A DNA stretch of 64,000 nucleotides. Origin: Trichoplax sp. H2 (Eukaryota; Placozoa; Uniplacotomia; Trichoplacea). A model generated the notes under the pieces. The model was not told the origin of the DNA. It was given only the letters and a program-made list of their open reading frames with translations, and did not search any database. The DNA lies in contig NOWV01000133.1 in NCBI GenBank assembly GCA_003344405.1, positions 1 through 64,000 on the forward strand, written 5' to 3'. The translations under genes and the position numbers were made by a program. How positions within the stretch are numbered: position 1 is the first letter of the stretch; every line of letters starts with the position of its first letter. This document shows, piece after piece, positions 39,092-52,689 of this stretch.

Positions 39092-42000
39092 TAAAAATAC
39101 TCATTCTATGCTTTCCTATTATACAATGATTTATACGCCTTTAAGGCAGCAGAATTGCCTTAATTGGAGATAGTTTAATCTTATAATATAATCTACTTCA
39201 CCAATTCCTAATTTACGGGCCTATAGACTTAACAGTCTGTATACTGTTCTTGATAACCTATTAGTACAATATATAATTACAAATTACAGTTATGTAATTT
39301 ATCAAATTTTCCCTGGCCGTAACATTGACGAATAGTTTATAATATGCATTAATACGATAGATACTTGTATTAGCGAATGTCGGTATATCTAGCCAATAGC
39401 CAACTATTATAATAATAATTAATGAACTAATGGATTAATTGCATAATTACTAGCAATAAACAGGAGAAATTAAACTCTATTGTGAAGTTCAACGCCTGAT
39501 TTGTAACAACTACGGTAATATAACAAACGTATTTCTTGCAATATGCTACTAGTAGCAGAAAACAAACACGGCGTTTTTTAAATACTACTATTGTCCATTT
39601 GTATTCACGACCAATATCTGCTTAGTTGATTAATTTTGGACAGTTATCATGGGTTGTTCATACCGTAGTAATTTTAAGGTCAACCTACGCCGGAATATAG
39701 TATCGTAGCAAAAGTAGATCCAAAAGACACTAGAATAACATAGATGGTCAAACAATACTAGTTAGTATTTAAATTAAGCTGTACGTTCGGCTTTGAAAAA
39801 GGTTGCAGATTGCATATTAATACTGTAATTTTTAGTGTTAACTGATCAAAGCAACTGTTATAAGGAGCAAGACACTTTTCTAATAATGGAAAGATTATTT
39901 AATTATACGACTTCAATGGTTCGATTGATTATTCTAAGAAAGTTAATCCTGATCCAATTTTAATTCAAACGATGCTCGATTAGCAAAGAATACAAAAGTC
40001 ACTCTATGATTCAAAATTAGCTTGGAACAATAGTAACATTTCATAAAAATTTCTAACACAGGACAAATATAGCTAATTTATCATTACTAAATATAGAATA
40101 GAAATATAGGTATAGAAAGAAGTAAAACAATGTCGGTAATTCGATATACAGTAAATGTAGTTGATAGTTTTCCTTTATTAAAAAATGATCGAAATTCCTG
40201 ATCGAAATGTTTACTAGTTTTTGTTAGAGCTAATTTCTTTATTGTTGTGAAGAGTTCCTGAATTTAAGATTATTGTAATTGAAATTAAACTAGCCTAGTC
40301 ATTAGCAGACAGTTGCTATCGTTTAGAAATTAATTAAACTGCTTCTGGAGATTCAGCTATGATTTACTTTAAAGGAGGTCGGCTTCTTTGCAAAGCAGTA
40401 ATGACTAGATCATATAGGTATTAAGTGTTGAACTCTGTTCATGATTTGGTTACCACATTAAAAATTGTCGATATCTCATCAGTTTAGTTACTGTCATGCC
40501 TGCAATTGCAGAATTGTAAGATGATGGTTAATTCGGATAAAATATACGCGTATCTTTGCCATTTAGTCTCTACTAGACCTTGATTAAAATGAAGCATTCT
40601 GCCATGGTCAATTGAAGAGCTTACGTATAAACTAATTAAATGAAGGCCAATTAACATAATTTTAGGTTAAGCGATTAGAATATACCAGAATCGGAATTAG
40701 GAAAACGTTATTGCTTAATTAATAAGCTTGAAGTATTTTATAATATATTTGATCCCATGTATACTATTGGAAATAGTAGCTTTCAGGAGTTAATGTTATC
40801 TTTACTACAGCACTTAGTAGAATGTCGATGTGTTGCTTCAAGATTGATTACAAAAAATATCTACCCTTATGTTTGCTGTAATTCGATATTAAATTTCACT
40901 ACAACACCATTATACTGAATATATTCTTTTTAAGCGAAAGCTTACTTATTAAACTGTATCCTTACTTCACTGAACTTTAGAATATATCACAATGCTATTA
41001 ATTAATCGAATATCTATAATGGTCGATATCTATGTAACTTTGTTACAATATTTGCGTTTAATCTGTTGACGTATATGACCTATTTCATATTTTAACGTTA
41101 AAAGATACCTACGGTAGGGAGCTGATTGATAAACCGTTCTCATATCATTAACTGGTTGAGAATGATTGCTTTCTAAAAGTAAAGAAACGAAACTAGTAAC
41201 TGATAAAAATGTAACGACTAAGAATAAAAATATAAAAATTAAGTTACAATAATCTATTATATAGGTCCGCAGTCGCAGACCTGGCTGAGGTAAAATTGGT
41301 TACTTATTTAACTAAACCGATAGGAAATTATTTTCGATCCAATTTCCATCTTGAAGGCTATTTAAGTCATTTAATAATAGAGTAATGATTATTTTATAGG
41401 TCTTATAGGAAAATTTATTTATCGAATAATAAACCTTTCCCAAGATAAATTTGTAATTGATCGCAATTTATAAATATATAAATTTCATTAAGTCTAGCGG
41501 ATCTAATTGTGCTATAAAAGTTAACATTCATTTATCTATGTATTAATAAACTCTAAGATGCGATTAGATACATATATCACATATATCAATTGATGACAAA
41601 TATAAAGTGATACTATTACTATGACATAATAACTAGTAACAATTTTGAATCGAATAAATAATTTACTTTCTCGGGTTGAATTTCTATTTGTGTAGGATAT
41701 TTTAGGATAAATACCTGACTGGCCTGATCGATATATTTTTAGAACAGGATTACATTCCTTTTGTTCTACTGGATTGAACACCGTAATGTCAAGAATTATT
41801 ATTTATTTGCAGTCTATTAAATCCTATCGCATTTTACATTAAGATACGAAGAACAAAAGCTCTTCTACCTGCTTTGTGATCGATTTATTTAATTGAGCTG
41901 CTAAAACTATTCCATTATAATATCAATTGTGAAAGTAACTGTAATAGTAAGCTTGACTTGAAGCTATTAATTGACCAATCAAGAAATAACATAATTTATA

Positions 42001-43223
42001 TGCATATTGCACTAAAGCCTGGAAATAAGTTTAATGTGAAGATAATCTATAATTGTGGTATTTTAAAAACCATAAGGACACTACAATTGAAAAAAATAAT
42101 ATTCAGATCTGAAATTTTATTGTTTCATCAATTCAAGGCGGTTTAATTAATCAGTATATTATTTAAAGAGAAAAAATTACTGTCAATGTTTGGGCGAAAT
42201 TAAAGAATGATATCATGATATGTATCACTTGCAGTGCATGAAATTATTTCTATTAGTATCGAATGAAGGGTAAAAAATTTATTAACAATAATTAATTATA
42301 CTGTACGCTTGTATTCATAGCTGTTATTGCTCTTTGAAATTTATTTTCGAAGTAATTGCGTAGGAGGATATGCTACCAAATTAGCGGAAAATCTACAATC
42401 TGATTCAGATAGTAATTATAAATGCGTCGTTGAGATGAATTTTGATCAGGTATAGTGTTTGATTACATTATTAGACAATATTTTCGGTCAACTAGCCGTT
42501 ACCGTTATCATCGAATAAGTAATAAAATAAAACTATGTGAGTAAACATATTAATAATTAAATTCTTTAATTATAGTTGAAATCTAGATTAGTAATAAGAA
42601 AATTAATACATTAAGTTATGCAATTTTATGGCTAACTTGCAAATATGATCATAAGAACATGCGAGTAAACAATGATGTTTACGGATGTTTGAATCAAGTG
42701 GATCAAAACAATCAGTAGGAATACCACAAAACCATAAAAGCGTACCTTCCTTATTATAATTCATTTCACAAACAAATAATTCCTTTATCTTTCCTAGCTG
42801 CTGTATAAATTATATTTGTTTTCAAGATCTAAGTCGGCCATAATTAATTATGCTGCGAAATTTTATTGCGAGAAATTACCGGTATTGACTTTCCTTTACA
42901 TTATTAATGTACAACTTGGCATTGAGCTAATTTTCATGTCATCTGGAATTGGGGTCTACAGTATATATAAAGCGATCCTTATCCAATTTTTTTATAATTT
43001 GAAGGACCTTTTTTGCTGTGGATATACTTGACCTTAAGTATATTTATTTACCGTCATCCTATAGTAAAAATTTATATTTTCAATCAGTTACTAGTCATCG
43101 CGATTACTGTAATTATTGACAATATCTAAGATACTTTTCTAAGTTGATTTCAATATTTAGACTACTCTATTTCCTATTACCCCATTCAAAATTATCGGCG
43201 GCAATTTCTAACTCTGACTAACC
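39092..43223. other. Intergenic region between the two astacin genes
   Basis: About 4.1 kb of AT-rich DNA with no supported exon, RNA gene or organised repeat. Open frames up to 81 codons show no splice context or family match. It should contain the promoter of the second astacin gene; a TATATATAAAG at 42962-42972 is a weak candidate, 252 bp before the ATG. Confidence 0.45.
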
Positions 43224-46200
43224 ATGGTAACAAAATCTAGATTTCTATACTTTTGGAGCTGCCTGACTATTTGCACGCTACATACAGAAGTTTATGCAAC
43301 TACAGCATCCACCTCCTCAACTACAACCAAAAGTACATCAACCCTTCGGGGCACCGCTACACCGTTATTTTTAAATCCAGATGATTTATCCGCCATTACA
43401 GGCCATAAGCCTTTATCGGAAATGGACTCCATTTACTCATCTATGGGTAAAGATATGGCCTACAAAGATTACTTAATGCAATTAAATTCTCAGAGACAAA
43501 TCAGCATTTACAAACATATTGAATATAGTACCAACCAAACTTATCGAGACCAGTTTCGCAATACGTATTCCGCAGATGCAAATATTGACGTTGTTACTGA
43601 AAACCGCCCATTTACATCAATTATCAGCGATATCAATTCACGTAAGATTTATAACAATATTACAGTATAACTTGAGTTCTTACTCCTTAATTATATATAT
43701 GAATATTGAAATATTTCATTTATAATATGTAATAGAACTTGGTCTAAAAGATCATTTACTGGAATCGGATATATTAGTCCCTAATTCAATCTTTAATAAT
43801 CGAAGTTACGATCAAGGAACAATACGCAAACGTTATCTTCCTTCAGGTGGAATTGCTGGTCAAATTTGGGGCTTAATGGTACCCTACAAATTTATTCCCG
43901 GTTACTGTAAGTTGATTACATTTATCATTTAATCGTATATGCGATACTAAAATTTGTAGGCTCTCTAGAAAGGATATAATTTATATCATTTAATATCTCT
44001 GTCATTACTTTTTTTGTTAGCATCTGGTGATAAACAGAAAGTATTAGATGCAATGGACAAGATTAAAACGGCAACATGTATCGATTTTCACGTTAAATCG
44101 GGTGGAGATAGTGATTATTTGGACATTACAAATGTTGTAGGGTAAGCTTTCATCATAGTTTTCTAAGAAATTTGAAGATATTAATCGGCAAATGTGCATG
44201 GAGAATACATGTTTCTTAACTCTGGGAATGCAATTTCCTGTTTTACTATTATTTTATTTGGGAGCTATAAGAGAAAATAATTTGAATATTGGAGATAGAT
44301 ATAATTCTATTAAGAAAATAATATAGATCAATTTTGTGTACTCTTTATGTAAGGCGTTAATAATGTTATAAGTTATAATAAGTTCTTATCCTAATCATAA
44401 TTGCTGAAGAGGTTTTTTAGCATGTAATACGCTTTCGTAAAAATAATTGTAAGTTGAAAATAGAATCGAAAAGAATGGACAGCCTGCCTAGTGTTTGTTT
44501 TGATAAAATTCCACATCAATAATTAATTTTATTAAAGATAAAGTTATTTATAGTCGATAAAGATCATTCGTATTTTAATGATTTCTGTAGTTGTCTTCTT
44601 ACAGTCTGCTAAAGGTAATTAATATCCAAAATGCCTCATAAAGCCCTAATGTTACTGTAAATAGGATTTAGGATTCCAAGGAATATCCTATAATGCTATG
44701 GCTATAACAAAACATACTTAATTTTAGTTACAGCAATGAATGAAACGTATAGTGAGAAAAGTTTTATTCCGACAAAAGATGGTTTATAAATAATGTCTTA
44801 TATTAATTATCGTCACATTGAGTCATTACGACGTTTTAAAGAATATCAATCTGCCTGACAATCGTAATCGTAATGACAGTAAATTAAATATTTGTGAAAT
44901 TAAGCGAAATTTTTATATTTTAACTGGATATCTAATCTATCTGCTCGGTGATATTCAGCATTAACTTTGTCATAGATAATTTTGTTCGTTGATTTGGAAT
45001 TTTTATGCGATATGTATAGAGACACTGCAGCTCATCAGTAAATTCTATCCCAGTAATCCATTTCTTAAGAGCTATACACGCGATAATTAGTGAAATTATG
45101 AATACGTATTATAAAAATACAATATCTTGAGTTCTTTTCAAGTACATCTCTCATACCATTTGTACACATTTATAAAACCATTGAGACTCGGATGATGTAT
45201 TTTTATCCAATTGCACGATTTAAATCAAAGGTTAATGCTCATTTCTAGGTGTTCATCAGCCGTTGGTAAACATGGCGGGGCTCAAGTTCTGTCCTTAGCT
45301 AGCACTTGCGTTAGTGAAGAAGGAATTATTCTTCATGAATTACTACATGCATTAGGCATCCATCATACACAATCTCGCCTAGATCGTGATAATTATATTA
45401 GTATCAATACTAATAACGTTGCTCAAGGTGAGTTCATAATAAGTAATTAAGTATCGGATTCAATTTATCCAATATTAAATTACTTAAAGATAAAATCGAT
45501 TTTGGATAGCTAAAAATAAGTCATTATCGAAAGTTACATACAGCATAAATTCATTCTCTAAAGTATTTACCTATTCAAAATCTACAGTATATATGACTGA
45601 AATAAATATTATTTTACACGTATCATTATGCTATATCATCCTTTGAATGATATCGAAATATAATCAATACATAAGATACAAATACCAACAGCGATGGTTA
45701 TTAATCATTCTTCAATGTTTCTCAATTTTCATTAGGAGATCTTCCCAACTTTGATATCTATCCTAATCAGCATACCGATCCATATTCGGTCGAATACGAT
45801 TATCAGTCAGTTATGCACTATGGGGAAGACGATTTTAGCACCGGTGGTACAGTTATTACACCATTAGCTACTGGAGCAAGTATTGGACAACGCAATGGTT
45901 TAAGTTATCTGGATAAAGTAACGCTAAATCTATTATACGGGTGTTATGGTTAGTTATGTTAATTTTAGGATATTAATAGCGCTTAAGTCTATAGTAATAA
46001 AATAACATCGGTGATGACGAGACCTTTGAGATATTCAACTTTGCATTTTTTTCTTTTATTTTATTTAACACTATTTAGATAAAACACCGCATTATTGGCC
46101 TATGGATGAAATTGATACGACTAACGATTTAGTAGTTGGAACTACTGATGTGACTGGACCTACATTCAGTAGTGACCCACAATTTTTAACAGGACTTGAT

Positions 46201-47561
46201 GGTGGTTATCATCTGAATGCTTTACGTATCAGAAGTGAAGATGGTTATGCTAATCTAGGTAAAAAGTAGATCAAAACTTTATGACATTCAAGTATCTATT
46301 AATGTATTACTTTCCCAATTTAAATGATCTTAATAACAGAATACTAATTTTGCTTTTATTTAGGCTCACACCCAAATAAATGTCTTGTTGATCCAGAAAG
46401 GTGTAATAATGGCTTTACTCTTCTATTTTGGCTTAAAATAGAAGATCGCCATCTGTACAAACAGCACATAATCTCAAGTCTTGATCGATCTAGTGAAGAT
46501 CGCGGCTTTGAAATACAATTCGATTCACTACCGCTTATTGGTCGCTTTTTAGAGATTCATGTCCAACAAGAAGATCAACATGACATCTTACCAATATTCA
46601 ATGACTACAAGTACTGGAATCATATAGCCGTGACATGGAGTACCACTAACGGTAAGTTAATTGATGTAAGGATCTAAGCTATTGACGAATTTTGCAATAA
46701 TTGATAAGAGGAACAGCTTTGGTCAAATTCTTAATTAATTATTTCAGTTGCGTTCATAGTTATATCACGACGTATATTATCGATATGATTTAAATCGTGT
46801 AGTGGGCTTTAAATTATATCTAGATATGGAATAGGTCATTCTTTCAATATCTCTTTTATTCTCTAGAAATAAATGCACTAATATTCAACAAATTTTCTTG
46901 AATGTTATCTTCATTGTAGGTATAAAATCATACGTAAATGGCACGGTCAATAATATCCCTGCTATACAGATCCCAAATGGAATGAGTATAGACGATAACA
47001 AACCTAGCTTGATTATTGGTAAATCGCCTGATCTTAATGGGAGTGATGATGCGGACTTTTTAATAGGTAAAATATACTCGAATATCACTGTACACGGTAT
47101 ATTGCTTTCAAGGCTACATTAAATCGAGCTGCAATAAGTAATAGTACCTATTTTAAGGTATAGGATTAATTTTATTCTTTATCCAACACGATTCAAATTC
47201 TATATGGCCAGTCTACAATGCAATAGAATTAAAATAATAAAAAAGTACATTAAATGATTTAAAGGGTTCAATCGACGATTTTTATACCATATGCACGTTT
47301 ATTAAACTATTTTTCATACTACATAAATATTGTATTTGCTACAAAAGAATTTCTTCGTACCATTTATGATCTAATTTTCTCTCTATATTTTATAATACTA
47401 CTATTCCAGACGACGTAGTATTCTGGGAGAAAGAAATTTCGGTAGCAGAAATCTGTAACATCAGAGATAATGGACCATATCATGATATTCCTTCTGGTGA
47501 AGGCAGCCACGGAAGACGAGCTACCACAATTGGAACATTAACATCTTATGTTGGTCTATAA
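43224..47561 (+). CDS. Secreted astacin metalloprotease with C-terminal LamG-like domain (paralogue 2)
   Basis: Nine exons: 43224-43641, 43736-43906, 44021-44141, 45249-45427, 45736-45948, 46079-46258, 46364-46651, 46920-47066, 47410-47561; 1869 nt, 622 aa. It has a signal peptide, then a Thr/Ser-rich segment (about 26-45) absent from the neighbour, and a propeptide with ESDI (149-152) at the aspartate-switch position. The zinc site is HELLHALGIHH (266-276) followed by TQSRLDRD, with Met-turn SVMHY (321-325). The LamG-like domain opens PHYWPMDEID and ends as in paralogue 1. Exons 4 and 9 have the same lengths as their partners (179 and 152 nt), showing tandem duplication, but the LamG region has one extra intron here (46259-46363). 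An AATAAA lies at 47622-47627. Both copies look intact and catalytically competent; the different propeptide and Thr/Ser stretch suggest divergent activation or localisation. Confidence 0.95.
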
Positions 47562-49805
47562 TTTTCTTTACTAATGAAGATGAAATGACATTAAATGTCA
47601 TAGGCTTAAAATGAACACAATAATAAATTTCATTGCCAAATATATCCGTTAGTAGACTAGAAATTTAAATCAGTAGAAAATTGAAAAATTTTCTACGAGA
47701 TGATAAGCTAAGACATCCTTTATTGTATTATATGGTATTAAAGATAGTTCAATACCCCTATAAATGTATTAATTGTACTCTTTTATTAGGAAATTATATG
47801 TATATGATAATTTTAACAAATCCTGCATTAAAAGCAGCATAGCAATAACTTAAGCAGACGCTGTGAAAAATATATAGATATTCCAGTATAAATTAATCAT
47901 GACATATATCATAATAAGGAATGCAGTTTCAAATTTGCTCCAATTGACTTTCGTACTATTAATTAGCGGAGGAATTGGAATGTATTTCATTAAAAAAAGA
48001 TAGCCTCATAACATTCCTTTTCGTAATTACTACCAATTCTGTACTAGAAATTTAAGAAGAAGAATTATTCAATCGGACGCAAATTGCAATAAAAATATTG
48101 ACATCACTAGCTACATCTGCATGTGTCATTTTATTCTTGAGAATGATGGATTGATCATAATTTAATGATTCAAATAATATTAATTATTTAAGTAGTAGAA
48201 AAATGACTAGGCCTATTATAGTTTTATTCACGTAACGGTAGGATGTCTACCGATAAAAAGTAGTAAAAGACTAGTTTATTTTAATAAAGAAGTTAGTGGC
48301 ACACATGCTTAGAACTACTATTATCATATACTTATGAAATTTTATACACTGTCACAATAATAAAGCAAATTCAATAATACACTCCTGTCATTAAAAATGC
48401 AAATGGAAGGAAATGCTTTGAGCCTTGCATTTATTGCAAATCTCATTACAAATACTACCTGATCGTTCTAATATCTGGCCTATGTATTACTATTGTCAAT
48501 TGAATGTGAATATTCAATACTCGCAGACTGGGTCAAATTTCTTGTAATACTACATTAAATTTAAAAACATGCTCGATAGATAGTTTGCATGTATGCTGAT
48601 ATCAAGATCAATTGGAGTTATAGTTCTGGCCATGTAGTAAGTAGTATAGTTTCGATATTCTGCAGTACCAATGTAAGAGTTATTGATATCAACGGAGTTA
48701 AAGGCAGGAAGTAAGAGAGTCAATATAGTATACTGGGCATGCTTTTAAATTCAACTCCAGAATGTATCCGATATTCATTATAATTATCCGCGAACATCCT
48801 ATAAAGTAACAAGAATTATCTTGAACTGACAACAGATATTCAATACGATTGGTTATATCAAACTTAGTTGCCATTTATGGAATCAAATATGATATTACAC
48901 TGCAATTTTTTAGACTATGCCATTAAATTATATGTAATGTTGAAGCTATAATTTGCTATTACAAGCTCTTGAAATTCTACCAGACTTTATCACTTATGCG
49001 TGTACAAGTATATTTCCATAAACAGAGACCAGAGACTGAGTCGACAATGATCTTGATTTACGATTATTGCTATCTAAGTCTTAATTATAAATATAATATT
49101 ACCCTACATTTTACCGGGGCTCGAGCAACTAGTCGTATTAAACTACGCAAGTATTATAGCCTATGGTAGTGCATATTAGTAATTCTACATTTAATTAAAA
49201 ATTTAATTCAAGTACTAAACTCACGGCACTAGAAAACTATACCCGGGTATTAATTAATGATTAGGGCTAGTCTTTATTGTAAAGACAGTGCACAGATAGA
49301 GATTGATAGTAAAGTAATAATTTTTCTAATTCTATTACAATCCTCAGGACTTTCGTTATAGAATGATACAGAATCAGAGCAGAGAAGCGGTTGCTAGTGC
49401 TGATTTAAGTTATAGAGTATCCTACACGCGTTAGCACCAAGTTGCCACAGACTTGGATACAATCCTTAATTTCTAGTATAGAGTAACACAGAGTTAGAGG
49501 TAGAGCAGCAGCATTATTTCCAAATGGGAACTTGAAAGTATCCAGAAAATAGCGTCTTTGCAACCGGGTGTTTCTCTTCTATCGATCATTCTTTCAGTAA
49601 CAACATTTTTAAAATCTGATACAACTTATCTTGCTTTTAGGTATATATTTCTGGTAGAGAGGCTCATTAAATTGCCCTACTTTACTATTAAGGCCGCCAT
49701 TTTATGATTAGTTTAAGTATGATGGATATTATTGCATACTAATACGAGTTTATCCTATTTCTTATGTAATGTTTCTATCTAGGTAACGTTTCTTACAACA
49801 TAATC
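47562..49805. other. Intergenic region after the astacin pair
   Basis: The polyadenylation signal of astacin paralogue 2 is at 47622-47627. The remaining 2.2 kb up to the ABCC pseudogene has no supported exon, RNA gene or organised repeat. Confidence 0.45.
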
Positions 49806-52689
49806 ATGGCGTTAAAAAGTGACGAAAATGAAAATTGTGACATTGGCCATCCATATCTCCATACCAATTTCTTCTTTAAATATTGCTCATTCTGGTATGT
49901 CCTCCTCACAGTAGCGTACATGCTATAGTTATTATCAATATATATTTGAATATCAGCGCATATATCATATCTAGGCCTCCAAATCTAAAGAAAATTTAAT
50001 TCGTGGTAGCTTTGTCGTTCGATAACTGATATAAAGACTTGAAGTTACTGCAAATTTTGCAATTATTACCGTACTGTTTCGTTACTCGATGATAATTTTA
50101 TAACCTTAGGACACTTTGGCTTGCTTTAAAAATTAAAATTATTCTAGAGCAATCGTACTATAGCTATGGATATTTCAAGTTATCGCCAATCTTTCAACTG
50201 TAGTTGTATACTGAATTGTTGTTTTAGTGTATGAATTTTATTTAATATAAATCAATCGTTTAATTTATATTTCATTAATAATTTAAATTGTGGTAAAATT
50301 TGTATTGTTTAACGCGATGGTGTGGCTATCACGTAGATATTCTAAGTGGATTATACTTGACATTTGTAGCATTTGCTGGTGTATTCAGTTTAAAAGGTGA
50401 AGTTTATAAAAAAACTTTTATAATTACTATTAAATGTTGATGTCAAGCAAGTATAGAAAGAAAGGAATGTGTAGTAAATGAATGATAACAAGTGTTAATC
50501 CATTTTTATAATGTGAACTATTGTAGCAATCTCGTCTAAGCCCTAACCTGTAAGCATGAATAGAAATTTTAGTTAGATGAGCTATATTTTAGAGGTCTTG
50601 ACATTTTAAATTAACGGAATAGTTATAGCGAAAACTTATAAAATGTGAAGTGATTAAATATATAAATCGATGTTATTCGCGTATTTTAGATATTAGTGCT
50701 GGTGGAATCGGCCTTTCCTTCACTTACACTGTCCTTTTGCTGGGAAATCCGTAGTGGTTTGTAAGGCAAACTGCAGAACTCGAGAATCAGATCATTGTAT
50801 AATATTTTAAAATATTTATATCTGCGTTTAACCAATAGCTATTTTACTCATTATATTTTTCCTTTTTTTTGTGGCTTTAAAAGAATATTCAAAGCATTAG
50901 ATGAGAGTTATACCTCATCTAAAGCAAGGAATTGTATTGTATCTATTAGAACATAAAATGAAATATTCACTTATTACATTTTTAGATGACATCTGTGGAA
51001 AGAATTAAAGAATATACGGAGATAAAGCCTGAAAGTGCCAACACTGAAGTTACCACACCGAAGGATTGGCCAAGTAATGGTAGAATTAACTTCGAACATA
51101 TGTCATTCCGTCACCATAAGAAGTTGCCTTACGTTTTCCATGATATAAGCTGTTCTATTAAACCTAGAGAGAAGGTAGATTCTAAGTTAATATTAACAAT
51201 TACCTCTAGACATTAAAATTTAATATACAGTGTAATGTACCTGACTGTTTAATTGAATTACTAATGATTTCTGATCCATTGGTATTGTTATCATGATTGC
51301 ATACATACTAATGTAGATTCTCACTGGAATTATTAAAATAGATGGAGTTCGATATCCAATGTTGGTCTTAGCTTTCTTCGTGGTAAGATTTCTGTGATAC
51401 CCCAAGTAATAAAGTGCTGTCCTTGATTAACATTTAAGCTTTGTACGAATTTTTATGAAATTGAAAATGCACTTTGATTTATAGCTCGATCTACTATGTA
51501 CTTTATAGTAATATGAAACCTGAAATATAAAAGTTTTTTCGGTAGATTTTTTTATGCCTTAGAAACTATAATTTTAAGTTTAACTTATGATTTTATTGGT
51601 ACAGGATCCATCATTGTTTGTCGGAACATTACGTAGCAATCTTGATCCATTTAATGCCTATGACGATTCTCAACTATGGAGAGCCTTAGATGAAGTATTT
51701 TAAAAATATAAATTTAAATGCATACCATAACAGCCTATAGCTTAGGAGTCTTGATAGTATGACATACCGTTCTGTACTAAGGGCGATACTCAAGAAGAAT
51801 AAAATTTTAATAATTGATGAGGCAACTGCTAATGTCGATTTCAGGTATTCTGTATGTTAACATTCATGAATCTTCGCATTATATTAAGTACTGTACACAG
51901 TGATTATTAACCTACGTTGAGTGATGTCTAAATACGTAGATTTGTCAATTCTATTTACTTGATTGCTTACCTTTATATCTAATGCTACTATTTTTTTTTA
52001 TAATCAATCATGGCTTTGATGCTTATAGCACCGATCAAATCATTCAAAAGTCGATTAGAAACAAGTTTCGTCATTGCACTGTCATAAGGATTGCTCATCG
52101 ACTAAATACAATAATAGACTGTGATCGAATTATGGTAAGTTGCAAAGTGACTTCATCTTATTACGGAATTAATTTTAGAAATATCGCATAGTCTCAAAAT
52201 ACCTGTATAAATGCGTACTATAAAGAATCGTATTTAGTTCTAAATGCCTTTCATTACAAGGTTAAAAACCATGTAATATGATATTTGCCTTATAGCTACC
52301 TCTGCCCATGTAATTTTATTTTACTTTCTATTCAAATTTTTAGCTGTTTAAAGATGGCCGATTGGTTGAATTCGACTCGGCATTCAATTTACTACAGAAT
52401 CAGAATTCTCAGTTTTTTTAAAATGGTGAATAAGACTGAATCAAAAGCACGAGAAAGACTTTATGATATGGCAAGAAAAGTTCATCTACAGGGTAATAAA
52501 TCAACTCGTTTATTGGAGTCAATTCCAGTTACTGACACTGACGACATAAATGCCAAGATTTTGCCGCCTCCAATTGCAAAAAAAACTAGTTACAACTGTT
52601 TAGTTGTGTGGCAGGAAACCTTTATTATACATTTCGATTTGATTATCTCGCTAATTAAAACCATCCATTTATCAAAATCTTTGCATTAA
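49806..52689 (+). pseudogene. Decayed, internally deleted ABCC transporter copy
   Basis: Pieces align in order with exons of the intact ABCC gene at 54.8-63.3 kb. They are: exon 1 (49806-49894), the last third of exon 17 (50315-50396), exon 18 (50690-50790), exon 19 (50986-51174), a damaged exon 20 (51281-51405), exon 21 (51605-51694), the end of exon 22 (about 51773-51844), exon 23 (52029-52134) and exon 24 (from 52344). Exons 2-16, with the first membrane domain, NBD1 and part of the second membrane domain, are gone. Further lesions are an in-frame TAG at 50752-50754, loss of the GT donor after exon 18 (AT at 50791), deletion of the NBD2 P-loop from exon 20 together with a frame change, loss of the FSVGQ-type signature from exon 22, and a frame break at the T7 run 52413-52419. 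Walker B ([10 protein letters not shown]) survives. It cannot encode a working transporter. Confidence 0.92.

Noticed and set aside
42816-43031. 71-codon + strand frame with membrane-like composition upstream of astacin 2
   Set aside because: Hydrophobicity follows from the AT-rich composition; no family, and the region is the probable promoter of the next gene.
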